32,376 nucleotides of DNA from Gemmatimonadales bacterium (GCA_013694695.1 JACDBX010000160.1:1-32376); one strand, 5' to 3'; shown: positions 22,866 to 32,300, counted from the first letter of the stretch. Notes: generated by a model not told the origin, from the letters alone. Program-made: numbers and translations.

Positions 22866-23973
22866 TCCCCTGACCGACTGGTACCGGGGTCGGCGGGTGC
22901 TGGTCACCGGCCACACCGGGTTCAAGGGATCCTGGCTGGTCGCATGGCTCCGTGAGGCGGGCGCCGAGGTCACCGGATTCGCGCTTGCACCCGAGGCCGA
23001 TCGTCCGGCGCTCTTTCGGGATGCGGGATTGCATCATGGCATCCACTCCGTGATCGGCGATATCCGTGACGCCCGGTTGATCGCCACCACATGCCAGGCC
23101 GCCGCGCCGGAAATCGTGTTCCATCTCGCGGCACAATCACTGGTGCTGCGGTCGTACCGCGAACCGGTGGCGACTTTTACCACCAACGTGATGGGCACCG
23201 CGCACGTGCTGGAGGCCGTTCGATCCACGCCGTCTGTCCGGGCGGTGGTGGTCGTGACCAGCGACAAGTGTTACGAGAACGACGGCAGCGGGACGCCGCT
23301 TGATGAACACGCGCCGATGGGTGGCCATGATCCCTACAGTGCGTCGAAGGGCTGCACTGAACTGTTGGCCACGGCGTGGCGGCGTGCCTTCCTCGCCGAA
23401 CAGGGTGTGGCACTCGCGACCGCCCGTGCCGGCAATGTCTTCGGCGGAGGCGACTGGGCTCCGGACCGCCTCTTTCCCGACCTCTTGGGCGCCGCCGGTC
23501 GCGGCGAGACGTCGACGGTGCGCCACCCCTCGGCGGTGCGTCCGTGGCAATACGTGCTCGAGCCACTGCAGGGTTACCTCCTGCTGGCGCGCGCGTTGAC
23601 GGAAACAGGGATGGATGCCGCCGAAGGATGGAATTTCGGGCCCGCCGCCGAGGACGCGCTCCCGGTGCGGGAGATCGCGGCGCAGCTGCAGCAGTCGTGG
23701 CCGGCTGTGACCGTCGCCGCAACGAATGCGCCGCCGCCGTCGCCGCACGAGGCAGCCACGCTGGTCCTCGACGCCACCAAGGCGCGGGAGCGACTCGGCT
23801 GGCGCCCGGTGTTCACCCTTCGGGAAGCACTTGCTGCGACAACCGCGTTCTATCGCGAGAGCCTGCGGTGCCCCGATGCCATCGACACGTTGCTGCACGA
23901 CGCACTGTCCGACTACCTCACCCATCTTAACACTCAGACCTCCGCCGTCGCGGAGCATCGGAGCAGCCCGTGA
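22858..23973 (+). CDS. rfbG: CDP-glucose 4,6-dehydratase
   Basis: Encodes 371 residues from a GTG overlapping rfbF. An extended SDR enzyme that turns CDP-glucose into CDP-4-keto-6-deoxyglucose. The NAD-binding loop VLVTGHTGFKGSW (14-26) is the RfbG-type variant, TSDKCYEN (134-141) carries the catalytic T/D/K residues, and the YxxxK pair is Y160/K164 in DPYSASKGC. RAGNVFGGGDWAPDRLFPDL is also family-specific. The stop overlaps the next gene's GTG (GTGA). Confidence 0.97.
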   Translation: MTDPLTDWYRGRRVLVTGHTGFKGSWLVAWLREAGAEVTGFALAPEADRPALFRDAGLHHGIHSVIGDIRDARLIATTCQAAAPEIVFHLAAQSLVLRSYREPVATFTTNVMGTAHVLEAVRSTPSVRAVVVVTSDKCYENDGSGTPLDEHAPMGGHDPYSASKGCTELLATAWRRAFLAEQGVALATARAGNVFGGGDWAPDRLFPDLLGAAGRGETSTVRHPSAVRPWQYVLEPLQGYLLLARALTETGMDAAEGWNFGPAAEDALPVREIAAQLQQSWPAVTVAATNAPPPSPHEAATLVLDATKARERLGWRPVFTLREALAATTAFYRESLRCPDAIDTLLHDALSDYLTHLNTQTSAVAEHRSSP

Positions 23974-25184
23974 AACCAGCGAGTACCGAGTCGATCCGTG
24001 TGCCCTACGGCCAGACCGTTCATGGTGAGGAGGAGATCGCCGCAGTCGAGCACGTGTTGCGGACCACGACCCAGATGGGCATTCACGTTCGGCCCTTCGA
24101 GGCACGGGTGGCGGCGCTCTTCGCGAAGCAGCACGGGATCATGGTGAACTCCGGGTCGAGTGCCCTGCAACTCGCGGTAGAGCTGCTCGCGCTCCCGGCG
24201 GGCGCCGAGGTGATCACTCCGGCGCTAACCTTCGCGACCACAGTGGCCCCACTGGTGCGCAACGGCCTCATCCCTGCCTTCGTCGACGTCGAGCCGGACA
24301 CGTTCAACATCGATGTCGGACAGATCGAGGCGATGATCACGCCCGCCACCCGGGCGCTGATGATCCCTTCCCTGATCGGCAACCTTCCCGACTGGGACCG
24401 GATTGCCGAGATCGCTGCGGCGCACGACCTGGTGGTGATCGAGGACAGCGCCGACACGCTGGGCGCGACGTTGCGCGGCACCAGCACCGGCACCCGCTCA
24501 GCGATCAGTGCCACCAGCTTCTATGGCTCGCACGTGATCAACTGTGCTGGCAACGGCGGGATGCTCTGCGTGAACCGGGACGACTGGGCCGACGAGGCGC
24601 GACTGCTTCGGAGCTGGGGCAGGTCGTCGTCGCTGTTCGTCGAGTCGGAGCGGATCGAGAATCGGTTCGACGTCGATGTTGGCGGGATTGCGTACGACGC
24701 GAAGTTCGTCTTTTCCCGGCTGGGCTACAATCTCGAGCCCTCGGAGATGGGGGCGGCATTTGGCCTGGTGCAGCTCGATCGCCTGGCTGGAAACATCGCC
24801 GCACGTGAAAACAACTTCGCGGCACAGCTGGCGTTCTTCTCGAAGTATCCCGAATGGTTCATCATGCCGCGCCAGCTGCCGGACAGCGTCACCGGTTGGC
24901 TGGCGTTCCCGATGATCGTGCGGGACGATGCCCCCTTCTCGCGCCGCGACCTCCAGATTCATCTCGAGAAGCAGAACATCCAGACGCGTACCGTGTTCAC
25001 CGGAAACATCCTGCGGCAGCCCGGATTCAGCGGCATTCCGCGCCGGGAGACGCCCGGGGGTTACCCGAATGCAGACCAGGTGATGCGCGGCGGCATGCTG
25101 CTGGCTTGCCATCACGGGCTGGTGCCGGAACAGCTGGCGCACGTGCATGACGTGTTCCTACGGTTCGCCGAGGGATATCGCTAG
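23970..25184 (+). CDS. rfbH: DegT/DnrJ-fold PLP 3-dehydratase, RfbH/ColD-like (His in place of the PLP lysine)
   Basis: Encodes 404 residues, GTG start in a GTGA overlap. The fold is that of sugar aminotransferases (VNSGSSALQLAVELLALPAG; VVIEDSADTLGA with Asp159 for the PLP ring). The residue that should be the PLP-binding Lys is His188 in TSFYGSHVINCAG. The same Lys-to-His swap marks RfbH (E1) and ColD, which deoxygenate C3 of 4-keto-6-deoxy sugars. Only three Cys are present (192, 200, 380), so the full [2Fe-2S] motif of RfbH/E1 appears absent; this favours a ColD-like, cluster-free mechanism. The product should be a CDP-3,6-dideoxy-4-keto sugar. Confidence 0.85.
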   Translation: MKPASTESIRVPYGQTVHGEEEIAAVEHVLRTTTQMGIHVRPFEARVAALFAKQHGIMVNSGSSALQLAVELLALPAGAEVITPALTFATTVAPLVRNGLIPAFVDVEPDTFNIDVGQIEAMITPATRALMIPSLIGNLPDWDRIAEIAAAHDLVVIEDSADTLGATLRGTSTGTRSAISATSFYGSHVINCAGNGGMLCVNRDDWADEARLLRSWGRSSSLFVESERIENRFDVDVGGIAYDAKFVFSRLGYNLEPSEMGAAFGLVQLDRLAGNIAARENNFAAQLAFFSKYPEWFIMPRQLPDSVTGWLAFPMIVRDDAPFSRRDLQIHLEKQNIQTRTVFTGNILRQPGFSGIPRRETPGGYPNADQVMRGGMLLACHHGLVPEQLAHVHDVFLRFAEGYR

Positions 25185-25185
25185 C

Positions 25186-26331
25186 GTGCGCATCGCCTTC
25201 AACGGGCAGCGCTTCGCGGGGCAGCGATTCGGCGTGGGACGGTACCTCGAATACCTGCTGCGCCACTGGGCCACCATGCTGCATGATGATGAGTCGATCT
25301 CGGTGTTCGTGCGCCGTCCGCTCGAGGCCGACATGGCGACCCTGCACCCTCAGATCGTGCCGGTGCTCCTCGAATCGACGGTGTCGGGAATTCCCTGGGA
25401 GAACCTCCACCTGCGCGGACCGGCCAGTCGACACGACGTCCTGTTCTGCCCGGCATACACGGCCCCGATCGGGTATCGTGGCCGCCTCGTCGTGGCCACC
25501 CATAGCGTGAATGAGAGCCAGCCCGGGACACACAGCTGGAGGTATCGGCAGACCTACGCCCGTCTCCATCGTTACTGTGCCCGTCGGGCCGACATGGTGA
25601 TCGTGCCAGCGGAGTGCACCCGGGACGAGGTCATGCGGCACTATGGCATCGCTGCGGATCGAATCGCCGTGGTGGCGCAGGGCGCCGATGATGCGTTCAA
25701 GCCCACCACCGACCCGGCCGTGCGGCAGGCCGTGCGCGAACGGTATTTCGGGCACGACCGACCCTACGTCCTCTTTGTCGGGAAGTGCTCGGAGCGTCGG
25801 AATATTCCGATGCTGCTCCGCGCATTTGCCCGGCTTCGTCACGAGGATGGTCTGCCTCACGGACTGCTCCTCTTCGGTCCGAACCAAGAGGGATTGCCGC
25901 TGCGCCACCTCATCCGGGAGCTCGGCATCGAGGGCGATGTGGTGCAGACCGACGGGCAGATTGCGCACCACGCCGATCTTGTGCCGATCTATGGCGCGGC
26001 CGACGCCTTCGTCCATCCCTCGGAACTCGAGGGGTGGTCGATCACGACGGTCGAGGCGCTGGCCTGCGGCACGGCGGTGATCGCGAGCAATCGCGGCGGG
26101 CTGGGTGAGGTCGCCCGCGGCCACGCCATGATGGTCGACGAACCCTCGGTCGAGGCGTTTCACGACGCCATGCGTCGGGTGCTAACTGATACGGCACTTC
26201 GCACCGACCTGCAGCAACGGGGGCGCCTGCGCGGGCAGGCGATCCGCTGGGAAGTCACCACCCGCCAGACACTCGACGTCATTCGCGGCGTCGCGGCCGG
26301 AACACGTCACTCCGAGGGCCCGTCCAGATGA
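25186..26331 (+). CDS. GT4-family glycosyltransferase
   Basis: Encodes 381 residues from a GTG directly after the rfbH-like stop (VRIAFNGQRFAGQRFGVGRY); a longer frame from 25147 would overlap the previous gene. GT-B fold: an N-terminal Gly-rich acceptor half and a C-terminal donor half with PYVLFVGKCSERRNIPMLL and the EX7E-type motif SELEGWSITTVEALACGTAV. It probably transfers the branched deoxy sugar or another residue onto the glycan in the cytoplasm. The stop overlaps the next ATG (ATGA). Confidence 0.9.
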   Translation: MRIAFNGQRFAGQRFGVGRYLEYLLRHWATMLHDDESISVFVRRPLEADMATLHPQIVPVLLESTVSGIPWENLHLRGPASRHDVLFCPAYTAPIGYRGRLVVATHSVNESQPGTHSWRYRQTYARLHRYCARRADMVIVPAECTRDEVMRHYGIAADRIAVVAQGADDAFKPTTDPAVRQAVRERYFGHDRPYVLFVGKCSERRNIPMLLRAFARLRHEDGLPHGLLLFGPNQEGLPLRHLIRELGIEGDVVQTDGQIAHHADLVPIYGAADAFVHPSELEGWSITTVEALACGTAVIASNRGGLGEVARGHAMMVDEPSVEAFHDAMRRVLTDTALRTDLQQRGRLRGQAIRWEVTTRQTLDVIRGVAAGTRHSEGPSR

Positions 26332-27551
26332 ACACCATGACGCAGTGCCGCGCCTGCACCAGCAGGAATCTCCTGATGTACCTCCCTCTCGGGTACCATC
26401 CGGCGGCCAACGCCTTCCCGCGACCCGATCAGCTCGGTGAAACTGAACCGCGCTGGTCACTCGACACCCACGTCTGCCTTGATTGCGCGCTGATCCAGGT
26501 GCCCGACGTGCTGCCACCCGATTTCTTCGTGGACTACCTCTACATTCCGTCGGCGTCGGATACCATGCACGCCCATTTCGCGGGAACGGCGCAGCGGTTT
26601 CGCGAACGCCTGGTCACGGCACCCGGCCAGCTCGTGGTCGATATCGGCTGCAATGATGGGCTGCTGCTGTCGGCCTGCCAGCGCGAGGGGCTCACGACCC
26701 TCGGCGTGGATCCAGCGGCCAACATCGTTGAGCGAGCGCGTGCGAACGGCATCGAGGTGTTCAACGAGTATTTCACGGCGGAGTCGGCCCAACGCATTCT
26801 TGCGCAGTACGGGCCGGCGCAGGTAATCGTGACCACCAACACCTTCAACCACATCGACAACCTGCACGGCTTCATGGAAGGGGTGGTCACGCTGCTCGCC
26901 CCCGACGGCACGTTCGTGATCGAGGTGCCGCAGGCGCTCACCTGCATTGAACAGAACGAGTTTGACACCGTCTACCACGAGCACCTTTCGGTGTTTTCGG
27001 TGTCCTCCGTGGCTGCATTGGGAAGGTTCTTCGGGCTGCAGGTCGTGGATGTCGACGAGCTACCGATCCACGGTGGGTCGATGCGGGTGTACCTGCGGCG
27101 CGGGGGACCGGTGGCGCCAGTGGTGGCAGAGTGGCTCGAACGGGAGCGGCAGGCCGGACTGTTCGAGGCTGCCACATACGCGGCGCATGCGTTCCGGGTC
27201 GACGCGATCCGGGATGAGCTCATGGCCCTCCTGCGGGACTTGAAGCGCCAGGGGAAGAGACTTGCCGGCTACGGCGCTCCCGCCAAGGGCAACACGCTAC
27301 TCAATTACTACAACATCGGGCCGGACATCCTGGACTTCCTGGCCGACCGGAACAGCCTCAAGCAGGGCCGCCTCTCGCCGGGCATGCACATTCCGGTGGT
27401 CTCGCCGGACGAAATCGCGGCGCGGGCCCCCGACTACCTCCTGATCCTGGCTTGGAACTTCGGTGAGGAGATTATGGCGCAACAGGAGTCATTCCGCGCG
27501 GGCGGCGGGAAGTTCATCTTGCCGATACCCAAGCCCCAAATCATCGCCTGA
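26328..27551 (+). CDS. NDP-sugar C-methyltransferase (TylC3/NovU-like)
   Basis: Encodes 407 residues. The N-terminal zinc-binding domain has C7/C10 (QCRAC) and C50/C53 (HVCLDC). The SAM-binding motif LVVDIGCNDGLLL (102-114) follows, then the YHEHLSVFS signature of keto-sugar C-methyltransferases and a C-terminal Methyltransf_14 domain with KRLAGYGAPAKGNTLLNYY. The family adds a methyl group to the carbon next to a 4-keto group of NDP-6-deoxy sugars, making branched sugars. Placed after rfbFGH-like genes, it should act on a CDP-4-keto-6-deoxy or 3,6-dideoxy intermediate. It is the last gene of the operon, convergent with the epimerase gene 27 bp away. Confidence 0.9.
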   Translation: MNTMTQCRACTSRNLLMYLPLGYHPAANAFPRPDQLGETEPRWSLDTHVCLDCALIQVPDVLPPDFFVDYLYIPSASDTMHAHFAGTAQRFRERLVTAPGQLVVDIGCNDGLLLSACQREGLTTLGVDPAANIVERARANGIEVFNEYFTAESAQRILAQYGPAQVIVTTNTFNHIDNLHGFMEGVVTLLAPDGTFVIEVPQALTCIEQNEFDTVYHEHLSVFSVSSVAALGRFFGLQVVDVDELPIHGGSMRVYLRRGGPVAPVVAEWLERERQAGLFEAATYAAHAFRVDAIRDELMALLRDLKRQGKRLAGYGAPAKGNTLLNYYNIGPDILDFLADRNSLKQGRLSPGMHIPVVSPDEIAARAPDYLLILAWNFGEEIMAQQESFRAGGGKFILPIPKPQIIA

Positions 27552-27578
27552 GAACGCCATGAATCGCCGGCAAGGTGG

Positions 27579-28547
27579 TCAGGTCGTGCGACTGTATTCC
27601 GGCGGCAGCGTTCCAATCCTGCGGAACCAATCAACGGTCGCGCTTAATCCGCCACCCAGCTCGTGACCCGGCATCCAGCCGAGCACTTCGCGGGCGAACT
27701 GGGGGGATCCCGACGTCCGCCACATCTCACCTGGGATGTCTGGTCGTGCGCCGACGACCACGTCCATCGCGCCGCCCGCGAGCGCAACCACCTCGCGTGC
27801 CGCGTCCAGCACCGTCGTTTCCACACCGGTGCACAGGTTGAAGACTTTCCCCTTCGCCTCTGGGACAGCGCACGCGAGTGCGATCCCAGCCGCCACATCG
27901 TCCACGTGTACGTAGTCACGGGTCTGGGTGCCCATGGAGATCTCCACGGGCCGGCCGGTGATCGTGTTCAAGATGCAGTGTGGAATCAGGCGGTAGGCAG
28001 CCTCGAACGGGCCATAGACCGCAAAGGGCCTGACCACGGTGACGTCTAGGCCGCGCGTGTTCCCGAATGCCCGCGCCAGCAAGGTGGCCGCAGCCCGGGT
28101 CGCCCCGTACTCGGATGTGGGGCACAATGGTGCGGCCTCATCAAGCATCACGCCAGCTCCGTACTCGCCGCTGGTGCCCACATGCACGAACCGGCCTGCC
28201 CCCACCCGAGCGGCATGTTCGAGAATCTGGAGGGTACCGCGAACGTTCGTCTCGACCATTGCCCGCACATCGCTGAAACGCTGATCCACCCCCGAAGCGG
28301 CACAGTGAACAACTACCGCCGCGACCGGCGCGTCCCGCCGGCCCGCCAGCTCGTCCAGCGATCCGACCCACCGGACGATTCGATCATCGACCGGTGCAAG
28401 GCGCCATGGGTTGGAACTCGCCCGTAGCACGGCAGTCACACGTGCCCCGCGATTCACGAGGTCTCGCACGACGGCGCTTCCGAGAAAGCCCGATGCACCT
28501 GTCACCATGACTTCGGTGCCGCTCAGCGCCGGAATATGCCCGTTCAC
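27579..28547 (-). CDS. NAD-dependent epimerase/dehydratase-type SDR (NDP-sugar 4-reductase or epimerase)
   Basis: Encodes 322 residues from a GTG at 28547; the frame extends upstream but would overlap the preceding gene. The Rossmann signature MVTGASGFLGSAVV is near the N-terminus. HVGTSGEYGAG carries the catalytic Ser and YGATRAAA takes the YxxxK place, with Arg instead of the usual Lys. VVRPFAVYGPFEAAYRLIPH is typical of extended SDRs. It likely reduces or epimerises the 4-keto CDP-sugar made by the opposite operon. It is the last gene of the leftward operon, 61 bp after the RmlD-like gene. Confidence 0.82.
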   Translation of the reverse strand: MNGHIPALSGTEVMVTGASGFLGSAVVRDLVNRGARVTAVLRASSNPWRLAPVDDRIVRWVGSLDELAGRRDAPVAAVVVHCAASGVDQRFSDVRAMVETNVRGTLQILEHAARVGAGRFVHVGTSGEYGAGVMLDEAAPLCPTSEYGATRAAATLLARAFGNTRGLDVTVVRPFAVYGPFEAAYRLIPHCILNTITGRPVEISMGTQTRDYVHVDDVAAGIALACAVPEAKGKVFNLCTGVETTVLDAAREVVALAGGAMDVVVGARPDIPGEMWRTSGSPQFAREVLGWMPGHELGGGLSATVDWFRRIGTLPPEYSRTT

Positions 28548-28608
28548 CGCGGCGACTGCGGGGACAGCGGGGCGGACGACCTGCTGCGTGCTCGTCGCGC
28601 AAGGTTCA

Positions 28609-29598
28609 TCACTTGAACCGACGCGAGGGCGGGCGGAACTGGTCGAAGTGGGGGCGCTCCAAGTACTCACCCAGGGCATTCCTCCAATGGCGCTGACGGT
28701 TAAGTCCTTCACGATCGAGTCGCGTGGTGGCCGTCACCATGCGATCGGGACGCAGTGCCGCCTCGTGGTAGGATTCTCCATCAATCCTCAGAAGGACACG
28801 AACCTGATCCGTCAGGCCGAGCGCCTCCACACACGCAGTGGCCACGTCGTGAAAGGAGGCCTCGCCCGGCGAGCCCATGTGGTAGATGCCGCTGCAGCTT
28901 CTTGCCAGCAGCAAGAGGACGTTTCGCGCATGATCGAGTGTGTAGGTAGGCTGCCAACGCCGGCCACCGACTTCGCACTCGCTGATTCCGGCATCGAGGA
29001 GGGCGGCGAGCGATCGGGTGAAGTGGCCGACGAAGTTCTTGTCCTTCTCATCGCCGCCGAAGAACCCTGCCATTCGTACCGAAAGTCCCTGGGGCGCCTC
29101 GTCGAGGACACACTGCTCTGCCTGCAGTTTTGCCCTGCCGTACACCATCTGCGGGTTGGGCATCGTGCTTTCGTCGACCGGAACGATACTCCCGTCAAAG
29201 ATGAACACTGATTGAGGAAAAAACAGCCTAGCGCTCGTGGCGTGGGCGAGAGAACAGACGTTGGCCGTCCCGTCAACGTGGACCCGAAACGCCTCGTTCG
29301 GGTCTATTTCACAGGCGTCCGCAAGCGCCATTCCTGCACAATGAAGGATCACCGTTGGGGCGTCAGCCTCGTGCCGAAGCACCGCACTCCGATCGGTGAC
29401 ATCGAGTCGTCGGCGCGGAAGCGCAATCACGCGCAACTCCTCACTCAACTCAGCGAAGGCCTCGACAAACGCTCGACCCAGCATGCCGTCGGAACCGGTG
29501 ATAAGCACTGTCTCGCCGCGGAAATGTCGGCGAAGCTCGACCATATCGGATCTGCTCAAACCGGTGCTCAGGGGGGGCTCGGACGGGAACGACGTCAC
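28609..29598 (-). CDS. RmlD-like NDP-sugar reductase (SDR)
   Basis: Encodes 329 residues if started at the GTG at 29598, which overlaps the flippase stop (GTGA), the style of this locus; an ATG at 29544 is the alternative. VLITGSDGMLGRAFVEAF is the RmlD/dTDP-4-dehydrorhamnose reductase type nucleotide loop. RRRLDVTD, VILHCAGMALADACEIDPNE and PNPQMVYGRAKLQAEQCVLD (catalytic YxxxK) follow the same family. ATYTLDHAR-like features (WQPTYTLDHARNVLLLL) also fit. It should reduce a 4-keto-deoxy sugar, perhaps the last step for the branched sugar or for a rhamnose-type sugar. No rmlABC genes are in the window. Confidence 0.85.
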   Translation of the reverse strand: MTSFPSEPPLSTGLSRSDMVELRRHFRGETVLITGSDGMLGRAFVEAFAELSEELRVIALPRRRLDVTDRSAVLRHEADAPTVILHCAGMALADACEIDPNEAFRVHVDGTANVCSLAHATSARLFFPQSVFIFDGSIVPVDESTMPNPQMVYGRAKLQAEQCVLDEAPQGLSVRMAGFFGGDEKDKNFVGHFTRSLAALLDAGISECEVGGRRWQPTYTLDHARNVLLLLARSCSGIYHMGSPGEASFHDVATACVEALGLTDQVRVLLRIDGESYHEAALRPDRMVTATTRLDREGLNRQRHWRNALGEYLERPHFDQFRPPSRRFK

Positions 29599-31115
29599 GG
29601 GGGCACTCGTTGAGCCATCGATCGTCCTCGGCCCACACCGAGGAGCGCGCGTGGCATCGACCGGATCCTGTTCCGCTCGGCTGGCGTCAGAGACCGCCAG
29701 AGCACTCCGACAGCCGCTATCGCGTACAAGAACCGCAGGCCGAGGGGCCCCAACTGGAGTTCGTCGGCACCACCGAAAAGCAGGATTGCACCGAGCACCG
29801 CACCCACCACGAAGCCGGCGCGCCCGACCACCCGGGAATCGATGCCAATCAGATGGCGGGTGCGCAGGCGAACCACAGCCGCGCCCCCGTAGAGGAGCAT
29901 TCCAGCGAGCAACGACAAGGCAACCCCCGGGAGCCCGAGGCGAGGCGTCAAAATCACCGCGAGAAATGCGGCGCCCCCGTAGCCCAGGACAGTGGCCACC
30001 GCCATGAAGAACATGTCGTCGAGTCCGATGAGCAACTGTTGATAGATGTAGCCTAGTTGGGAGATGCATTGCCACAACACGAACAATCCGATCGCGCCAG
30101 CCGCGGGCAGGAACGCGGAGGTGAAGAGAAGCCGCAGCACGATATTCGGGAACAACACGATCGGGAGCGCCCCCACCATCAAAAACACAAGCATCTCTCC
30201 CGCGAATGTGTTTGCTGCCGAGACCTTGCTTGCGACGGGAATGTCCCGATTCACCAGTGGACCAAGAAAAAGATTGCTCAGGGGGGTCAGGATCGCTCCA
30301 ACTGTGAGCGCAATGCTCAGCGAGGCCTGGAGCAGGCCCGCTTGCACGGCCCCGAGGTCGGACAGGACAGTGGCCCGCACGGCCAACAGACTAAGGGAAT
30401 AGGCCGCCATCGCAAGGTAGACAGAGGCCGCGGCCGATCCCACGCTCGGTCGCTGGCGGAGGGTTCGGATGACGCTCGAGGCTCCTCCCGAGAAACGAAG
30501 GCCAACGCGCCGGCGAAGGACGAGCAACGATACGATCAGGGCGGCGCAACCGGCGATGACGACGCCCGCGTACAGCCCCATGACTCCCCCAGCCCATCCA
30601 CCGACCACCGCTCCGGTGGCCAAGCTCAGCATGACGGCAAGATTCAATTGGGCAGCGGTTCCCGGCTTTTCCGCCGCCGCAAGGGTGTTCACCAGGAATA
30701 TGTTCAGTGTCACCGCCGGTATTCCCACCAGGGCCAGCTGGGTCGGCCACCGGTAGGGAAGCAGGTCGGCACCTAACACCCCAGGAAACCATGCGAAGAA
30801 TGCTGACGCCAACAAGGTGGTTACGACGGCCGTGACCGACAGCAGCCGGAGAAACCCCGTGCTCACGGGGCGGAATTCCTGCTGTCCCCGACTATGCGCC
30901 TGTGACATGTACTTCAGCGCAGTGAAGGGAATCCCGAGGGCACCAAGCTGTACTGCAGTCATGACGACTTGGTCGATCGTGCTGACGACGCCAAAGTCCG
31001 CGGGGCCGAGGAGTACCGAGAGCAATTTGGACCGGACGAGGGCGACCAGGATCGTCAGCACCTGGATCACCGTGATGGTGAGGATCGCCGAGGTCATGCA
31101 ACCGGGGGTTGCCAC
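29595..31115 (-). CDS. Polysaccharide flippase (Wzx/MATE-like, MOP superfamily)
   Basis: Encodes 506 residues from a GTG at 31115; an in-frame ATG at 31097 is possible. About 12-14 membrane segments are visible, starting ILTITVIQVLTILVALVRSK and LLSVLLGPADFGVVS, which is the usual Wzx opening. GIPFTALKYMSQ and LFVLWQCISQLGYIYQQLLI also fit. It should move lipid-linked glycan units across the inner membrane. It is the first gene of the leftward operon and overlaps the RmlD-like gene (GTGA). No polymerase gene (Wzy) is in the window. Confidence 0.9.
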   Translation of the reverse strand: MATPGCMTSAILTITVIQVLTILVALVRSKLLSVLLGPADFGVVSTIDQVVMTAVQLGALGIPFTALKYMSQAHSRGQQEFRPVSTGFLRLLSVTAVVTTLLASAFFAWFPGVLGADLLPYRWPTQLALVGIPAVTLNIFLVNTLAAAEKPGTAAQLNLAVMLSLATGAVVGGWAGGVMGLYAGVVIAGCAALIVSLLVLRRRVGLRFSGGASSVIRTLRQRPSVGSAAASVYLAMAAYSLSLLAVRATVLSDLGAVQAGLLQASLSIALTVGAILTPLSNLFLGPLVNRDIPVASKVSAANTFAGEMLVFLMVGALPIVLFPNIVLRLLFTSAFLPAAGAIGLFVLWQCISQLGYIYQQLLIGLDDMFFMAVATVLGYGGAAFLAVILTPRLGLPGVALSLLAGMLLYGGAAVVRLRTRHLIGIDSRVVGRAGFVVGAVLGAILLFGGADELQLGPLGLRFLYAIAAVGVLWRSLTPAERNRIRSMPRALLGVGRGRSMAQRVPP

Positions 31116-31208
31116 TTCCGTGCCACCTCACATTGCGCGGTCGCGTGCAGCCGGGGCGTGGCACCAAACGTGCGCCCCATGGGTACAATACGCCCTACGG
31201 AGCGATAC
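31116..31208. promoter_or_regulatory. Divergent promoter region between flippase and oxidoreductase genes
   Basis: 93-bp gap serving both directions. Rightward, a -10-like TACAAT (31184-31189) lies 19 bp before the ATG at 31209, with a weak -35. GGAG stands about six bases before that ATG. The leftward promoter was not fixed. Confidence 0.4.
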
Positions 31209-32300
31209 ATGCGCGTCGCGGTCATCGGCCTCGGAAATGCCGGATCTACCCTGCACCTCCCGGCCCTCGCCGGCCTCCCGGGGGTCACGGCGTTCGGAAT
31301 GGACATTGATTCGAGCCGGCGAGCCGTGGCGAGCGCCCGGTTTCGCATTCCAGTCTATGCCGATTTCGACGAACTCGTCGACGAAGGGCGACCCGACGTC
31401 ATCATGATCGGCACACCCCCGGACTCGCACGCCGATTACTGCCTGCGAAGCTTTGCCGCCGGCGCACACGTCATCTGCGAGAAGCCGTTCGTCGCGTCGC
31501 TCGCCGAGGCCGACATGGTGCTGGACGCCGCCCGTGCCGCCGGACGGCGTGTCGCGTTGAACCACGAGTTTCGCGAGATGCCGATCTTCCGCGCGGTCCG
31601 GGACGCCGTGGACAGTGGTGAGAGCGGCAAGCTCGTGTTCGCGCAGGTCTGGCAGCTCATGGACCTGCCCCCCTGGGCAGAGCCCGGCTGGCGTGGCGAG
31701 ATGCTCCAACGCACCCTGTATGAGGCAGGCGTCCATCTCGTGGATTTCCTGATCGCGCTCTTCGGCGAGATTCCGGTTTCCGTGGAGGCCCGGACCTCCA
31801 CCTGCGGCGTACGCGAAGGCGACACCGACGCGGTTGCCCTGGTTACCTTGGAGTTCCCGGGTGGCCGCCTGGCTCAGATCACCCAGAACCGCCTCTGCAA
31901 GGGGGAGACGCAATACTTCGAGGTTCGCGCCGACACCGAAAAGGCGTCGATCCGCGCGTCGTTCGGAGGCCGGGCCCGGCTGCTGGCGGGTTTGTTCCGG
32001 AGCACACGCCCCGCTCTGCGATTCGAGTATGGGGTCTCCGGGATGGCGTGGCGTGAACGGGCGGGGCAGCGCGAGTTTCTCGCCCGCAATCCGAAGGATC
32101 CTGGCATGGTCGCTACCCGCACCGTGATCGAGCGCACCCTGCAGGCATTCCGCGACGGCACCGAACCTCCGGCCAGCGGTGAGGTTGGACGGGATGTGCT
32201 CGCCGTGATCGCCGCCGCGTATCACTCGGCGGCAACGGGAACACGATGCCAGGTCAACGCGGCAACGACCGCACAGCTCAGGGACCTTCGACTGGGATGA
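31209..32300 (+). CDS. Gfo/Idh/MocA-family NAD(P) sugar oxidoreductase
   Basis: Encodes 363 residues from the ATG at 31209; a longer frame from 30969 overlaps the flippase and is rejected. The N-terminal Rossmann fold opens with MRVAVIGLGNAGSTLHLPAL. IGTPPDSHADYCLRSFAAGA and the family motif CEKPF (E91-K92-P93) follow, and EAGVHLVDFLIALFGE contains the catalytic-type His. The likely role is oxidation or reduction of a nucleotide sugar for the glycan. The stop overlaps the next ATG (ATGA). Confidence 0.9.
   Translation: MRVAVIGLGNAGSTLHLPALAGLPGVTAFGMDIDSSRRAVASARFRIPVYADFDELVDEGRPDVIMIGTPPDSHADYCLRSFAAGAHVICEKPFVASLAEADMVLDAARAAGRRVALNHEFREMPIFRAVRDAVDSGESGKLVFAQVWQLMDLPPWAEPGWRGEMLQRTLYEAGVHLVDFLIALFGEIPVSVEARTSTCGVREGDTDAVALVTLEFPGGRLAQITQNRLCKGETQYFEVRADTEKASIRASFGGRARLLAGLFRSTRPALRFEYGVSGMAWRERAGQREFLARNPKDPGMVATRTVIERTLQAFRDGTEPPASGEVGRDVLAVIAAAYHSAATGTRCQVNAATTAQLRDLRLG

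Noticed and set aside
22642-26163. Long antisense frames across the rfb operon
   Set aside because: These are GC-rich shadow frames with no family features; the plus-strand genes are continuous and overlapping.
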